Part shown: piece by piece, positions 37,692-46,339 of the stretch
How the letters are laid out: each line of letters opens with the position of its first letter
How positions within the stretch are numbered: the stretch's first letter is position 1
NCBI RefSeq assembly: GCF_013366375.1
Contig: NZ_JABWMJ010000006.1
Location: 297,062-361,061 of the forward strand
Direction: 5' to 3'
Length of the DNA: 64,000 nucleotides
Origin: Rhizobacter koreensis
Lineage (GTDB): Bacteria > Pseudomonadota > Gammaproteobacteria > Burkholderiales > Burkholderiaceae_C
Program-made: the position numbers and the translations under genes
The notes under the pieces: model-generated
Seen by the model: the letters and a program-made list of their open reading frames with translations, nothing else
What the model was told of the DNA's origin: nothing
Database searches by the model: none

Positions 37692-38185
37692 CAGGCGTTC
37701 GCGGCGCCCGACCCGTTGGTCATGATGATCCCGCTCGCGGCACCCTGCTGTTGCTGCTGGGCGAGCTGGGCTTCGTACATGGCCTGGAAGTTGACCTCCG
37801 ACAGCACCACCGGCGGGAAGCCGGCGCGCGTGCAGATGTCGGAGACGATCGCGCGCAGGTACGGATAGATGATGCCCGGGCAGGCGATGCCGATGATCGG
37901 CTGCAGCTGGTCGTCGGGAATGTTGCGGATCTCGAAGATGCCGCCCTGCTTGGCCTCGACCAGGAACAGCACCTTGTCGTTGACCTTGGTCGTGACGGTC
38001 GCGGTCACCGTGACCTCGTACATGCCCTCGCCGACGCCCTGCGCGCCGAGCGCGAGGTTGATCTCGACCTGCGGCTGGCCCTGCTCGAGCAGCACCTGCG
38101 GCGAGTTCGGCTGCTCGAGCGACAGATCCTTCAGGTAGATGCGCTGGATCTGGAAAGTGGGGTTGTTCTGGGTGTCGTCAGCCAT
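37691..38185 (-). CDS. secB: Protein-export chaperone SecB
   Basis: A 164-residue cytoplasmic tetrameric chaperone that keeps preproteins unfolded and hands them to SecA. The family sequences [19 protein letters not shown] (N-terminus), [15 protein letters not shown] and [12 protein letters not shown] are intact. A short Gln-rich and Ala/Gly tail follows. It is positioned between grxC and gpsA, all on the minus strand; a GC hairpin separates it from grxC. Confidence 0.96.
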   Translation of the reverse strand: MADDTQNNPTFQIQRIYLKDLSLEQPNSPQVLLEQGQPQVEINLALGAQGVGEGMYEVTVTATVTTKVNDKVLFLVEAKQGGIFEIRNIPDDQLQPIIGIACPGIIYPYLRAIVSDICTRAGFPPVVLSEVNFQAMYEAQLAQQQQQGAASGIIMTNGSGAANA

Positions 38186-38264
38186 GGGGGTCTCGATGCA
38201 GGTGGGACGGGCAGGCCCCGGCTGCGCGATGCACGCGGAGGGTCGTCCGTGAGGGGAGTGCGGA

Positions 38265-38284
38265 GCCGGGCGGGCTCGCCCGGC
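38265..38284 (-). terminator. 8-bp hairpin between grxC and secB
   Basis: GCCGGGCG pairs with CGCCCGGC around GGCT, six bases after the grxC stop. No T-run follows, so it may only partly terminate grxC transcripts or stabilise their 3' ends. Confidence 0.4.
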
Positions 38285-38290
38285 GCGGGA

Positions 38291-38554
38291 TTATCGCGTG
38301 CCGGCGAGCAGCGGAACGAGCTCGCCGCGGCGGTCGAGCGCGACCAGATCGTCGCAGCCGCCGACGTGGGTGTCCCCGATGAAGATCTGCGGCACCGTGT
38401 AGCGGCGCGTCAGCTGGACCATGGTCGCGCGCTGCTCCGGGTGCTGGTCGATCCGGATGTCGTCGATCGACTCGACGCCACGCTCGCGCAGCAGCGCCTT
38501 CGCGCGAATGCAGTAGGGGCAGCTGCCCGTGCTGAACATCTTGACCGGTTGCAT
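38291..38554 (-). CDS. grxC: Glutaredoxin 3
   Basis: An 87-residue dithiol glutaredoxin. Active site CPYC (residues 12-15), the cis-Pro segment TVPQIF, and GGCDDL for glutathione binding are present. It reduces disulfides and glutathionylated proteins using glutathione. It follows the rhodanese gene by 13 bases; a GGAG lies just upstream of the ATG. Longer in-frame starts exist but lie inside the rhodanese gene. Confidence 0.94.
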   Translation of the reverse strand: MQPVKMFSTGSCPYCIRAKALLRERGVESIDDIRIDQHPEQRATMVQLTRRYTVPQIFIGDTHVGGCDDLVALDRRGELVPLLAGTR

Positions 38555-38567
38555 ACGGCGATCTCCG

Positions 38568-38978
38568 TCAGGCCGTCTTCTCGACGGGCAGGTTGGCGGC
38601 GCGCCAGGCCGCAAGGCCACCGGCGAGCGCGCGGGCGTTCTCGAAACCGAGCTTCTTGAGCACCGCCACCGCCCCGGGTGCGCGCGTGCCGGTACGGCAC
38701 ACCACCACCACCGGCAGCGCCTTGTTCTTGGGCAGATCGCGCGACGTCTCGAGCGTCGAGAGCGGAACGCTCCTGGCGCCGACCGGGTGCGCCGCCGCGT
38801 AGTCGGCCGGCTCGCTGATGTCGATCAGCACGGCGCGCTCGCGGTTGATGAGCTGCACCGCGTCGGCCGCGCTCACCGCGGCACCGCCGGCGCCCTGCGT
38901 CAGCATGGGCCAGATCAGGAGCCCGCCCGAGACCAGCGCCACGGCGAAGAGATACCAGTTCTCGAGGAAGAAGCTCAC
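38568..38978 (-). CDS. Membrane-anchored rhodanese-like protein
   Basis: A 136-residue protein with one N-terminal membrane helix (about 6-24) and a single rhodanese domain. The active-site Cys94 lies in CRTGTRA, so sulfurtransferase chemistry is possible. The GTG at 38978 is chosen because it begins directly before the membrane helix. A perfect TATAAT on the minus strand at 39015-39010 would give a 5' leader of about 25 bases. The order rhodanese-grxC-secB-gpsA is a common betaproteobacterial arrangement. Confidence 0.9.
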   Translation of the reverse strand: MSFFLENWYLFAVALVSGGLLIWPMLTQGAGGAAVSAADAVQLINRERAVLIDISEPADYAAAHPVGARSVPLSTLETSRDLPKNKALPVVVVCRTGTRAPGAVAVLKKLGFENARALAGGLAAWRAANLPVEKTA

Positions 38979-39009
38979 GGGCGGCAGTCGAGGAAGCGCG
39001 AAGCCCGCG

Positions 39010-39015
39010 ATTATA
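39010..39015 (-). promoter_or_regulatory. Consensus -10 box for the rhodanese-grxC-secB-gpsA operon
   Basis: TATAAT on the minus strand, the only perfect -10 hexamer noted in an intergenic region here. I find no good -35 at 17 bases. On the plus strand the same bases give TATAGAAT, which may serve gpmA. Confidence 0.5.
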
Positions 39016-39091
39016 GAATTCCGCTCCCGTCGCGCTGCCCGGCCGGGCATTGCCGTCCGCAGGGCCTCCTTCCTCCCTTTCCCCTCTTCAC

Positions 39092-39832
39092 ATGCACAAG
39101 CTCGTCCTGCTGCGCCACGGCGAATCGACCTGGAACCTCGAGAACCGGTTCACCGGCTGGACCGACGTCGACCTGACGCCGACCGGCGTCGAGCAGGCGC
39201 GCGCCGCTGGGCAGTGGCTCAAGGCCGCCGGCTTCGACTTCGACGCCGCGTACACGTCGGTCCTCAAGCGCGCGATCTGGACGCTCTGGCACGCGCTCGA
39301 CGGCATGGACCGCACCTGGCTGCCGGTCACCGCCGACTGGCACCTCAACGAGCGCCACTATGGCGCGCTGCAGGGCCTGAACAAGGCCGAGACGGCGCGC
39401 GAGTACGGCGATGCCCAGGTGCTGGCGTGGCGGCGCAGCTACGACACGCCGCCGCCGGCGCTGGAGCCGGGCGACGCGCGCAGCGAGCGCGGCGACATCC
39501 GCTACGCGCGCCTCTCGCCCGAGCAGATCCCGCTCACCGAATGCCTGAAGGACACCGTCGAGCGCGTGCTGCCGTACTGGGACGCCGAGATCGCGCCGGC
39601 TATCAGCAGCGGCAGGCGCCTGCTGATCGCCGCCCACGGCAACAGCATCCGCGCGCTCGTGAAGTACCTCGACAAGGTGTCCGACAGCGACATCGTCGGC
39701 CTCAACATCCCGAACGGCATCCCGCTCGTCTACGAGCTCGACGCCGAGCTGCAACCGATCCGCAGCTACTACCTCGACGAAGCCGCCGTCGCTGCGGCTC
39801 GGGGGGGCGCCGCGGCTCAGCCGGCGCGCTGA
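39092..39832 (+). CDS. gpmA: 2,3-bisphosphoglycerate-dependent phosphoglycerate mutase
   Basis: A 246-residue glycolytic enzyme that interconverts 3- and 2-phosphoglycerate. The phosphohistidine lies in [10 protein letters not shown] (His9), followed by [11 protein letters not shown]. The second catalytic His is in [24 protein letters not shown] carries the catalytic glutamate region. Length is normal, with a short Ala/Gly tail. It is divergent from the rhodanese gene and followed by a strong hairpin. Confidence 0.96.
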   Translation: MHKLVLLRHGESTWNLENRFTGWTDVDLTPTGVEQARAAGQWLKAAGFDFDAAYTSVLKRAIWTLWHALDGMDRTWLPVTADWHLNERHYGALQGLNKAETAREYGDAQVLAWRRSYDTPPPALEPGDARSERGDIRYARLSPEQIPLTECLKDTVERVLPYWDAEIAPAISSGRRLLIAAHGNSIRALVKYLDKVSDSDIVGLNIPNGIPLVYELDAELQPIRSYYLDEAAVAAARGGAAAQPAR

Positions 39833-39862
39833 GGCGCCGCGCCTCGGCGGCGCGACACGATC

Positions 39863-39888
39863 CGAACGCCCGCTGTCGCGGGCGTTCG
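39863..39888. terminator. 11-bp perfect hairpin after gpmA
   Basis: CGAACGCCCGC pairs with GCGGGCGTTCG around a TGTC loop. It lies between convergent gpmA and the plsC-like gene and could serve both. Confidence 0.6.
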
Positions 39889-39955
39889 CGCATCCGGAGC
39901 GTTCGCAACGAGCCGTGCCGCCAGCAGCGCCAGCCGGGATGCGCCCGGTGCCGGC

Positions 39956-40699
39956 TCAGTCGCCCGGTGCCAAACCGAGCGCGTCGGCGATCGCCTCGCG
40001 CGACGCCGCCGCGAGCAAGCGCCGATCGGCGCCGCGCGTCGGCAAAGGCGGCAGGTAGGTCACGGACGCGATCAGGCCCTCGGCCGCGGCGATGCGCCAC
40101 GCCGACTCGACCAGCGTCATGTCGTCGACATAGGGCGCGGCAGCGCTGAACGCACCGGCTGCATCGGCGTAGCGCAGCGCGACCGGCTGCAGCGCGACGC
40201 CGCTCGCCACTGCCGACTGCAGCAGATTGGCGTGGAACGGCAGCAGCTGGCGACCGTCGCTGGTGGTGCCTTCGGCGAACACCGCAACGCGGTCGCCGTG
40301 GCCGAGTGCGGCGGCGACCTGGTGCACCACGCGCAGCGCGTCGCGCTTCTTCTCGCGCTCGATGAAGAGCGTGCCCCCCGCGGCGGCCATGCGTCCGAGC
40401 ATCGGCCAGCGCCGCAGCGCGGCCTTGGCAACGAAGCGCGCCGGTTCGGTGGCGTCGATCGCGAGGATGTCGAGCCACGACACGTGGTTGGCGACCAGCA
40501 GCACCGGCCCCGCGGCCGGCGTTCCGCTCACCTCGAGTCGCACGCCCAGCACGCCGAGCACACGGCGCGACCAGCGCGCGACGTGAGCGCGGCGCGCGGC
40601 GGCATCGATCCACGGGAACACCACGAGACAGATGACGGCGCCGCCGAGCGCTTCGGCGATCGCACGGGCAAGGCGCCAGACGGCGCGCAGCCGCCTCAT
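39956..40699 (-). CDS. Lysophospholipid acyltransferase (PlsC family)
   Basis: A 247-residue membrane-associated acyltransferase. The catalytic HX4D motif is NHVSWLD, and the glycerol-phosphate-binding FAEGTTSDG motif follows at the usual distance; IEREKKRD lies between. It probably makes phosphatidic acid or acylates a related lipid. One hydrophobic helix lies near residues 15-32. It is the last gene of the yqgE-ruvX-pyrR-pyrB-pyrX-plsC run, 24 bases after pyrX. Confidence 0.92.
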   Translation of the reverse strand: MRRLRAVWRLARAIAEALGGAVICLVVFPWIDAAARRAHVARWSRRVLGVLGVRLEVSGTPAAGPVLLVANHVSWLDILAIDATEPARFVAKAALRRWPMLGRMAAAGGTLFIEREKKRDALRVVHQVAAALGHGDRVAVFAEGTTSDGRQLLPFHANLLQSAVASGVALQPVALRYADAAGAFSAAAPYVDDMTLVESAWRIAAAEGLIASVTYLPPLPTRGADRRLLAAASREAIADALGLAPGD

Positions 40700-40723
40700 C
40701 GGACGCAGTCGCCGGCGCGCCGC

Positions 40724-42016
40724 TCAGCGCGCGCGCTCGAACGCGATCCGGCCGCCGATCAGCGTGAACGCGACGCGGCCGGGGAGCTCGTGGCCGGCGA
40801 ACGGTGTGTGCCGGCCCTGGCTCGCGAACGTCGACGGGTCGACGCGCCAGCGCTCGCCGGCGTCGAACACGCAGAGGTCCGCGCGCGCGCCGACCTCGAG
40901 CCGGCCGATGGCCGCGTCCGGGCCGCTGCGGCCGAGCACCCCGGCGGCACGGCTGGTCACGGTGGCGAGCGTGCGCACGAGCGGCTCGCCGGTTTCGTCG
41001 CCCCACTTGAGCGCGAGGCCGAGCAGCAGCTCGAGCCCGCTCGCGCCCGGCTCGGCTTCGGCGAACGGCAGGTTCTTGGCGTCGGCGGCGACGGGCGTGT
41101 GGTCGCTGACCAGCGCATCGATGGTGCCGTCGGCGAGCGCGCGGCGGATCGCGTCGCGATCGCGCTGCTGACGCAGCGGTGGCGTCAGCCGCATCGCGGC
41201 GTCGAAATAGCCGATGTCGTGATCGATCAGATGCAGCTGGTGGATGCTGGCGTCCGCGCTCACCGGCAGCCCCTCGGCCTTGGCGCGCCGCAGCAGGTCG
41301 ACGCCCGCCGCGCTGCTCAGCCGGCACAGGTGCACGCGCGCACCGGTGTCGCGCACCAGCTCGAAGATCGTCAGCAGCGCGATCGTCTCGGCGATCACCG
41401 GCACCGCCGAGAGGCCGAGCCGCGTCGCGAGCGCGCCCTTGGCGGCGACGCCGCCGCCGAGCCACGGATCGTTCGGGCGCAGCCACACCGTGTAGCCGAA
41501 GGTCGCGGCGTACTGCAGCGCGCGCAGCAGCACGTTGGTGTCGCGCACCGCGGCGTCGGCCTGCGAGAAGCCGACGCAGCCGGCCTCGGTGAGCTCGGCC
41601 ATCTCGGTGAGCGCCTCGCCCTTGAGGCCGCGCGTCAGTGCGCCGAGCGGATGCAGGCGCGCGAGGTCGAGGCCGCGCGCGCGGAACTTGAGCATCTCGA
41701 CGAGGCCCGGTTCGTCGAGCACCGGGTCGGTGTCGGGCGCGCAGACCAGGCTGGTGACGCCGCCGGCGACCGCGGCGGCCATTTCCGACTCGAGCATGCC
41801 CTCGTGCTCGTGGCCCGGCTCGCGCAGGCGCACCGCGAGGTCGACCAGGCCCGGCGCGACCACGCGGCCGCGCGCGTCGAGCGTGCGGTCGGCGGCGAAG
41901 CCGTCGGGCAGCGTGCCGAGCGCGACGACGCGGCCGTCGTCGATCGCGAGGTCGCCGACCGCGTCGTGCCCGCTCGCCGGGTCGACGATCCGTGCCCCGG
42001 TGACGGCGAGCTTCAT
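40724..42016 (-). CDS. pyrX: Dihydroorotase-like protein PyrX, predicted catalytically inactive
   Basis: A 430-residue amidohydrolase-fold protein. In active dihydroorotases the first metal motif is DxHxHxREPG; here it reads [10 protein letters not shown] (59-67), so both histidines are replaced by Ala61 and Arg63. Such proteins, called PyrX or PyrC', act as structural partners of the catalytic PyrB chain in aspartate transcarbamoylase dodecamers. The start codon overlaps the pyrB stop (ATGA), fitting a stoichiometric complex. A true PyrC must be encoded elsewhere. The fold and overall length are otherwise complete. Confidence 0.92.
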   Translation of the reverse strand: MKLAVTGARIVDPASGHDAVGDLAIDDGRVVALGTLPDGFAADRTLDARGRVVAPGLVDLAVRLREPGHEHEGMLESEMAAAVAGGVTSLVCAPDTDPVLDEPGLVEMLKFRARGLDLARLHPLGALTRGLKGEALTEMAELTEAGCVGFSQADAAVRDTNVLLRALQYAATFGYTVWLRPNDPWLGGGVAAKGALATRLGLSAVPVIAETIALLTIFELVRDTGARVHLCRLSSAAGVDLLRRAKAEGLPVSADASIHQLHLIDHDIGYFDAAMRLTPPLRQQRDRDAIRRALADGTIDALVSDHTPVAADAKNLPFAEAEPGASGLELLLGLALKWGDETGEPLVRTLATVTSRAAGVLGRSGPDAAIGRLEVGARADLCVFDAGERWRVDPSTFASQGRHTPFAGHELPGRVAFTLIGGRIAFERAR

Positions 42017-42975
42017 GCGACGTTGCCCGCGATGATCGACATCACCGCCATGCGGACGGCAATACCGAAGGTGACCTGCGGCAGGATCACGCTCTGGCCG
42101 CCGTCGGCGACCGCCGAATCGATCTCGACGCCGCGGTTGATTGGGCCGGGGTGCATGACGATGGCATCGGGCTTGGCGAGTGCGAGCTTCTCGGGCGTGA
42201 GGCCGTAGGTCTTGGCGAACTCGCTCGCGCTCGGCAGCATCGCGCCGCTCATCCGCTCGTTCTGCAGGCGCAGCATGATGATGACGTCGGCGTCCCTGAT
42301 GCCTTCGGCCATGTCGTGGCAGACCCGCACGCCCATCTCCTTCAGGTCGCCGGGCACCAGCGTCTTCGGGCCGACCGCGCGGATCTCGGGCGCGCCGAGC
42401 GTCGTCAGCGCGTGGATGTCCGAGCGGGCGACGCGCGAATGCACGATGTCGCCGACCACCGCCACCGTGAGCTGGTGGAAGTCCTTCTTGAAGTGGCGGA
42501 TCGTGTACATGTCCAGGAGGCCCTGGGTCGGGTGCGAGTGGCGGCCGTCGCCGGCGTTGACCACGTGCACGTGCGGCGCGCAGTGCTTGGCGATCAGGTA
42601 CGGCGCGCCGCTCTCGCCGTGCCGCACCACGAACATGTCGGCGTGCATCGCGGACAGGTTGGCGATGGTGTCGAGCAGGCTCTCGCCCTTGGCGGTCGAC
42701 GAGCGCGCGATGTCGAGGTTGATGACGTCGGCCGACAACCGCTTGGCGGCGATCTCGAACGTGGTGCGGGTGCGCGTCGAGTTCTCGAAGAACAGGTTGA
42801 AGACGCTCTTGCCGCGCAGCAGCGGCACCTTCTTGACCTCGCGGTCGTTGACGCTGAGAAAGGTGCCCGCAGTGTCGAGAATGTGGTGCAGCACCTCGCG
42901 CGGCAAGCCCTCGATCGACAGCAGATGGATCAGCTCGCCGTGAGCGTTGAGCTGCGGGTTGCGGGCTTGCGGCAT
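42013..42975 (-). CDS. pyrB: Aspartate carbamoyltransferase catalytic chain
   Basis: A 320-residue enzyme that joins carbamoyl phosphate and aspartate, the first committed step of pyrimidine synthesis. The carbamoyl-phosphate motif [12 protein letters not shown] and the [16 protein letters not shown] and MHPGPINRG segments are all intact. It overlaps pyrX by four bases and follows pyrR by eight. No regulatory pyrI chain is nearby, fitting the PyrB-PyrX type of enzyme. Confidence 0.96.
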   Translation of the reverse strand: MPQARNPQLNAHGELIHLLSIEGLPREVLHHILDTAGTFLSVNDREVKKVPLLRGKSVFNLFFENSTRTRTTFEIAAKRLSADVINLDIARSSTAKGESLLDTIANLSAMHADMFVVRHGESGAPYLIAKHCAPHVHVVNAGDGRHSHPTQGLLDMYTIRHFKKDFHQLTVAVVGDIVHSRVARSDIHALTTLGAPEIRAVGPKTLVPGDLKEMGVRVCHDMAEGIRDADVIIMLRLQNERMSGAMLPSASEFAKTYGLTPEKLALAKPDAIVMHPGPINRGVEIDSAVADGGQSVILPQVTFGIAVRMAVMSIIAGNVA

Positions 42976-42983
42976 GCGCGCGG

Positions 42984-43478
42984 TCAGGTGAGCTCGAACG
43001 AGAAACGGCCGGCGGCGTCGCGCACCAGCGAGAGACGCTCGCCCGGCGCGAGCTCGACCGTCGCGACGGCGACCTGCGCCTCGATCGGCAGCTCGCGGCC
43101 GCCGCGGTCGACCAGCACCGCGAGCGTCACCGCGGCCGGCCGGCCGAAGTCGTAGAGCTCGTTGATGGCTGCGCGGATGGTGCGGCCGGTGTAGAGGACG
43201 TCGTCGATCAGCAGGATGCGGCGGCCCTCGACGTCGAACGGCAGGCGCGTCGGCTCGACGCCGGCACTGAGCCCCCGCGACGAGAAGTCGTCGCGGTGCA
43301 GCGCGCTCGACACGACGCCGGCATCGCCGGCGAGGCCGAGATCGCGCTGCAGGCGTTCGGCGATCCAGGCACCGCCCGACCACACGCCGACCAGCGCGGT
43401 CTCGGGTGCGACCAGCGGCCGCACGCGCGCGAGAAGGTCGGCGTAGAGCGCTTCGGGGTCGAGGGCGGCGGCGTTCAT
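42984..43478 (-). CDS. pyrR: PyrR-type phosphoribosyltransferase/regulator
   Basis: A 164-residue phosphoribosyltransferase-fold protein. The PRPP-binding signature is [18 protein letters not shown]. In Gram-positive bacteria PyrR controls pyr genes by mRNA attenuation; I found no attenuator-like antiterminator in the short gaps here, so it may act mainly as a uracil phosphoribosyltransferase or by another route. It lies between ruvX (6-bp gap) and pyrB (8-bp gap). Confidence 0.93.
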   Translation of the reverse strand: MNAAALDPEALYADLLARVRPLVAPETALVGVWSGGAWIAERLQRDLGLAGDAGVVSSALHRDDFSSRGLSAGVEPTRLPFDVEGRRILLIDDVLYTGRTIRAAINELYDFGRPAAVTLAVLVDRGGRELPIEAQVAVATVELAPGERLSLVRDAAGRFSFELT

Positions 43479-43484
43479 GCGGCC

Positions 43485-43871
43485 TCATGAGCCGTTCGCG
43501 AGGAACTGCTCGAGGATGATCGCGGCGGCCGCCGCGTCGAGGTCCGTCGCCCCGCGCTCGCGTGCCGCGGTGGTGGTGTAGCGCTCGTCGACCTCGTGCA
43601 CCGGCAGGCCGTAGCGGCTCGCCAGGTCGGCGGCGAAGCGGCGCGCGCGCCGCGTGTTGACGTGCGCCGCGCCGTCGGGATGGAACGGCACGCCGACGAC
43701 GATGGCGTCGGGGCGCCACTCGGCAAGCAGCCGGGTGATCGCGCCCCAGCGCGCGTCGCCCTGCAGCGCAAGGCTGGTCAGCGGCGTCGCGGTGCCGGTG
43801 AGCGTGTTGCCGCTCGCCACGCCGACGGTGCGAGTGCCGAAGTCGAACGCGAGAAAGGAGCGCTCGCTCAT
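43485..43871 (-). CDS. ruvX: Putative Holliday junction resolvase YqgF/RuvX
   Basis: A 128-residue RNase H-fold nuclease also implicated in pre-16S rRNA processing. The catalytic Asp lies in [14 protein letters not shown] near the N-terminus; [10 protein letters not shown] and [10 protein letters not shown] follow, with an Asp near [14 protein letters not shown]. The ATG at 43871 gives the usual short N-terminus; an in-frame GTG at 43898 would add nine residues. It lies between yqgE and pyrR. Confidence 0.93.
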   Translation of the reverse strand: MSERSFLAFDFGTRTVGVASGNTLTGTATPLTSLALQGDARWGAITRLLAEWRPDAIVVGVPFHPDGAAHVNTRRARRFAADLASRYGLPVHEVDERYTTTAARERGATDLDAAAAAIILEQFLANGS

Positions 43872-43998
43872 CGGCTCGCTCGCCGGGCGGGCGCTCACGC
43901 GAGACGGCGCGCCGCAGCGCGCAGGACGAGCGGAACGACACCACCGATAAGGCGCGGCAGCGCGCCGGCGCGAACAGCAGGAGCCGCTGTCGCCTCGC

Positions 43999-44586
43999 TC
44001 ACGCGTGCCCCGCCTCGGGGCTGAGCATGCGCGGATCGATGCCGAGCAGCGAGAGCGCCTTGTCGTAGCGCTGGTCGACCGGCGTGTCGAAGATGATCCC
44101 GCGATCGGCGCCGACGTTGATCCAGCCGTTACGGCTGATCTCTTCCTCGAGCTGGCCGGCGCCCCAGCCGCTGTAGCCGAGCGTGACCAGCACCTTCTTC
44201 GGGCCGGCGCCGTTCGCGAGTGCCTCCAGCACGTCCTTGCTGGTCGTCATCTCGAGGCCACCCTCGATGCGCAGCGACGAGTTGTAGCGCGTCGAGCCAT
44301 CGCCCGATGCATCGAGCGGCTCGTGCAGGACGAAGCCGCGTTCGGTCTGCACGGGGCCGCCGAAGTAGACCGGCTCGTCGGCGAGATCCTCGCGGTCGAG
44401 CGAGAGCTCGACCTTCTCGAACAGGTTCTTCAGCGTGATGTCGATCGGCTTGTTGATCACCAGCCCGAGCGCGCCCTTGTCGGTGTGCTCGCACAGGTAG
44501 ATCACGCTGCCGGCGAAGGTACCGTCGCCCATGCCGGGCATCGCGATCAGGAACTGATTGGTCAGGTTGATCGACGAGCGGGCCAT
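43999..44586 (-). CDS. yqgE: YqgE/AlgH family protein
   Basis: A 195-residue protein of the UPF0301 (YqgE/AlgH) family. LTNQFLIAMPGMGDGTFAGSV and GALGLVINKP open the protein as in all members, and GYSGWGAGQLEEEI is the C-terminal signature. Function is unsettled. It heads a six-gene run through ruvX and the pyr genes to plsC, although 127 bases separate it from ruvX. TAAAAT lies exactly six bases before the ATG with no ribosome site, indicating a probable leaderless message. Confidence 0.94.
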   Translation of the reverse strand: MARSSINLTNQFLIAMPGMGDGTFAGSVIYLCEHTDKGALGLVINKPIDITLKNLFEKVELSLDREDLADEPVYFGGPVQTERGFVLHEPLDASGDGSTRYNSSLRIEGGLEMTTSKDVLEALANGAGPKKVLVTLGYSGWGAGQLEEEISRNGWINVGADRGIIFDTPVDQRYDKALSLLGIDPRMLSPEAGHA

Positions 44587-44600
44587 CGGGGCATTTTATA
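44587..44600 (-). promoter_or_regulatory. -10 element immediately before the yqgE start codon
   Basis: Minus strand reads TATAAAAT, then GCCCCG, then ATG. TAAAAT gives the six-base spacing seen at four other genes; TATAAA, two bases further out, is the alternative hexamer. Confidence 0.55.
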
Positions 44601-44700
44601 GTCCGCCGCCGAGCCGACGCGGCGCTCGGGCATCGCGGGCGGGTCTGCCGCTTGCTGCCCTGCCAGCCGCTCACCTCGCCGTTGAAAGGGCGCTTTCCGG

Positions 44701-46191
44701 ATGGACAAACCGCTCGACGCGGCACTCGTGTGGTTCCGCCGCGACCTGCGTGCCGACGACCAGGCAGCCCTCTTCCACGCGCTCAAGGCGGCCCGCAAGG
44801 TCTGGTGCGCGTTCGTCTTCGACACGGAGATCCTCGACCCCCTGCCGCGGGCCGACCGCCGCGTCGAGTTCATCCACGACGCCTGCGCGGCGCTCGACCA
44901 GGCGCTCGCGAGGCTCGGCCGCGACAACGGCAGCGACGGCGTGCGCCTGATCGTCGGCCACGGGCGCGGCCGCGACGAGATCGTGCGGATCGCCGAGGCA
45001 CTGCACGTGCAGGCGGTCTACACCAACCACGACGACGACCCGTTCGCGCTCGAGCGTGACGCCGCGGTGCGCGGCATGCTCGCCGGCGCGGGCATCGCCC
45101 TGCACACGTCGAAGGACCACGTGATCTTCGAGCGCAGCGAGGTGCTCACGCTGAGCGGCAGCCCCTACAGCGTGTTCACGCCGTACAAGACCGCGTGGCT
45201 CGACAAGCTCGAGCCGTTCTACGTGACGGCGTATCCGGTCGCGCGCCATGCCGGCGCGCTCGCGCCGGTACCGCCCGAGGCGGCGTGGTTCCTGCCGCCG
45301 CTCGCCGCGATCGGCTTCGAGACCACCGACCTGCACGCCTGGCACGTCGACGGTCGGAGCGCGACCGCGCATTCACTGCTCGACGACTTCCGCACCCGCA
45401 TCGACGACTACGACGTGGCGCGCAACTTCCCCGCCATCAAGGGGCCGAGCTACCTCTCGGTGCACCTGCGCTTCGGCACGCTCTCGATCCGCGAGGCGGC
45501 GCGCATGGCGCTCGACCGCATCGAGGCAGCGCCGCCCGCCAAGGCGCGCGGCGCCGAGGTATGGCTCTCGGAGCTGATCTGGCGCGACTTCTACCAGCAG
45601 GTGCTGCACCACCACCCGCACGTCGTCGGCGCGAGCTTCAAGCCTGCCTACGACCGCATCCGCTGGGCCCACGGCAAGCACGCCGACGAGCTGTTCGCCG
45701 CCTGGTGCGAGGGCCGCACCGGCTACCCGCTCGTCGATGCCGGCATGCGCCAGCTCAACCAGACCGGCTACATGCACAACCGGCTGCGCATGGTGACCGC
45801 GAGCTTCATGATCAAGGACCTCGGCATCGACTGGCGCGCCGGCGAACGCTACTTCGCCGACAAGCTGATCGACCATGAGCTCGGCTCCAACAACGGCGGC
45901 TGGCAGTGGGCGGCGTCGAGCGGCTGCGACGCGCAGCCGTGGTTCCGCATCTTCAACCCGGTCACCCAGAGCCGGAAGTTCGACCCCGAAGGCAAGTTCA
46001 TCCGGCGGTACGTGCCCGAGCTCGCCGGGCTCGCCGACGACCTGATCCACGCGCCCTGGCTGGCGCGCCCGATCGACCTCGAGGCGGCGCGCCTCGAACT
46101 CGGCCGCGACTACCCGCAGCCCGTGGTCGATCACGAGGAGGCGCGCGCGAAGACGCTGGCGCGCTACGCGGTGGTGAGGGAAAAGCGCTGA
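44701..46191 (+). CDS. phrB: Deoxyribodipyrimidine photolyase (class I)
   Basis: A 496-residue light-driven DNA repair enzyme that splits cyclobutane pyrimidine dimers. The N-terminal antenna domain starts [16 protein letters not shown]. The FAD domain has [25 protein letters not shown] and [20 protein letters not shown], including the tryptophans used for electron transfer. Length is normal. It is divergent from the yqgE operon and convergent with chpA. Confidence 0.95.
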   Translation: MDKPLDAALVWFRRDLRADDQAALFHALKAARKVWCAFVFDTEILDPLPRADRRVEFIHDACAALDQALARLGRDNGSDGVRLIVGHGRGRDEIVRIAEALHVQAVYTNHDDDPFALERDAAVRGMLAGAGIALHTSKDHVIFERSEVLTLSGSPYSVFTPYKTAWLDKLEPFYVTAYPVARHAGALAPVPPEAAWFLPPLAAIGFETTDLHAWHVDGRSATAHSLLDDFRTRIDDYDVARNFPAIKGPSYLSVHLRFGTLSIREAARMALDRIEAAPPAKARGAEVWLSELIWRDFYQQVLHHHPHVVGASFKPAYDRIRWAHGKHADELFAAWCEGRTGYPLVDAGMRQLNQTGYMHNRLRMVTASFMIKDLGIDWRAGERYFADKLIDHELGSNNGGWQWAASSGCDAQPWFRIFNPVTQSRKFDPEGKFIRRYVPELAGLADDLIHAPWLARPIDLEAARLELGRDYPQPVVDHEEARAKTLARYAVVREKR

Positions 46192-46294
46192 TCCGAGCCG
46201 GCGTGCGGGACGAGGGCCCGGGGCGTAAGCGTCGACCGAACCATCGACGGACTGGAAGATCGAGGCGGTCCGGACGCGCGCCCTTTGCAGCAGA

Positions 46295-46327
46295 CGAGCG
46301 CCGGACGCACGAAGCGCCCGGCGCTCG
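46295..46327. terminator. 10-bp hairpin between convergent phrB and chpA
   Basis: CGAGCGCCGG (46295-46304) pairs with CCGGCGCTCG (46318-46327) around a 13-base loop, close to the chpA stop codon. No T-run. Confidence 0.45.
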
Positions 46328-46339
46328 GTGCCCGATCCC

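Noticed and set aside
42976..42983. PyrR-controlled attenuator in the pyr operon
   Set aside because: The gaps between ruvX, pyrR and pyrB are under ten bases, too short for an antiterminator structure.
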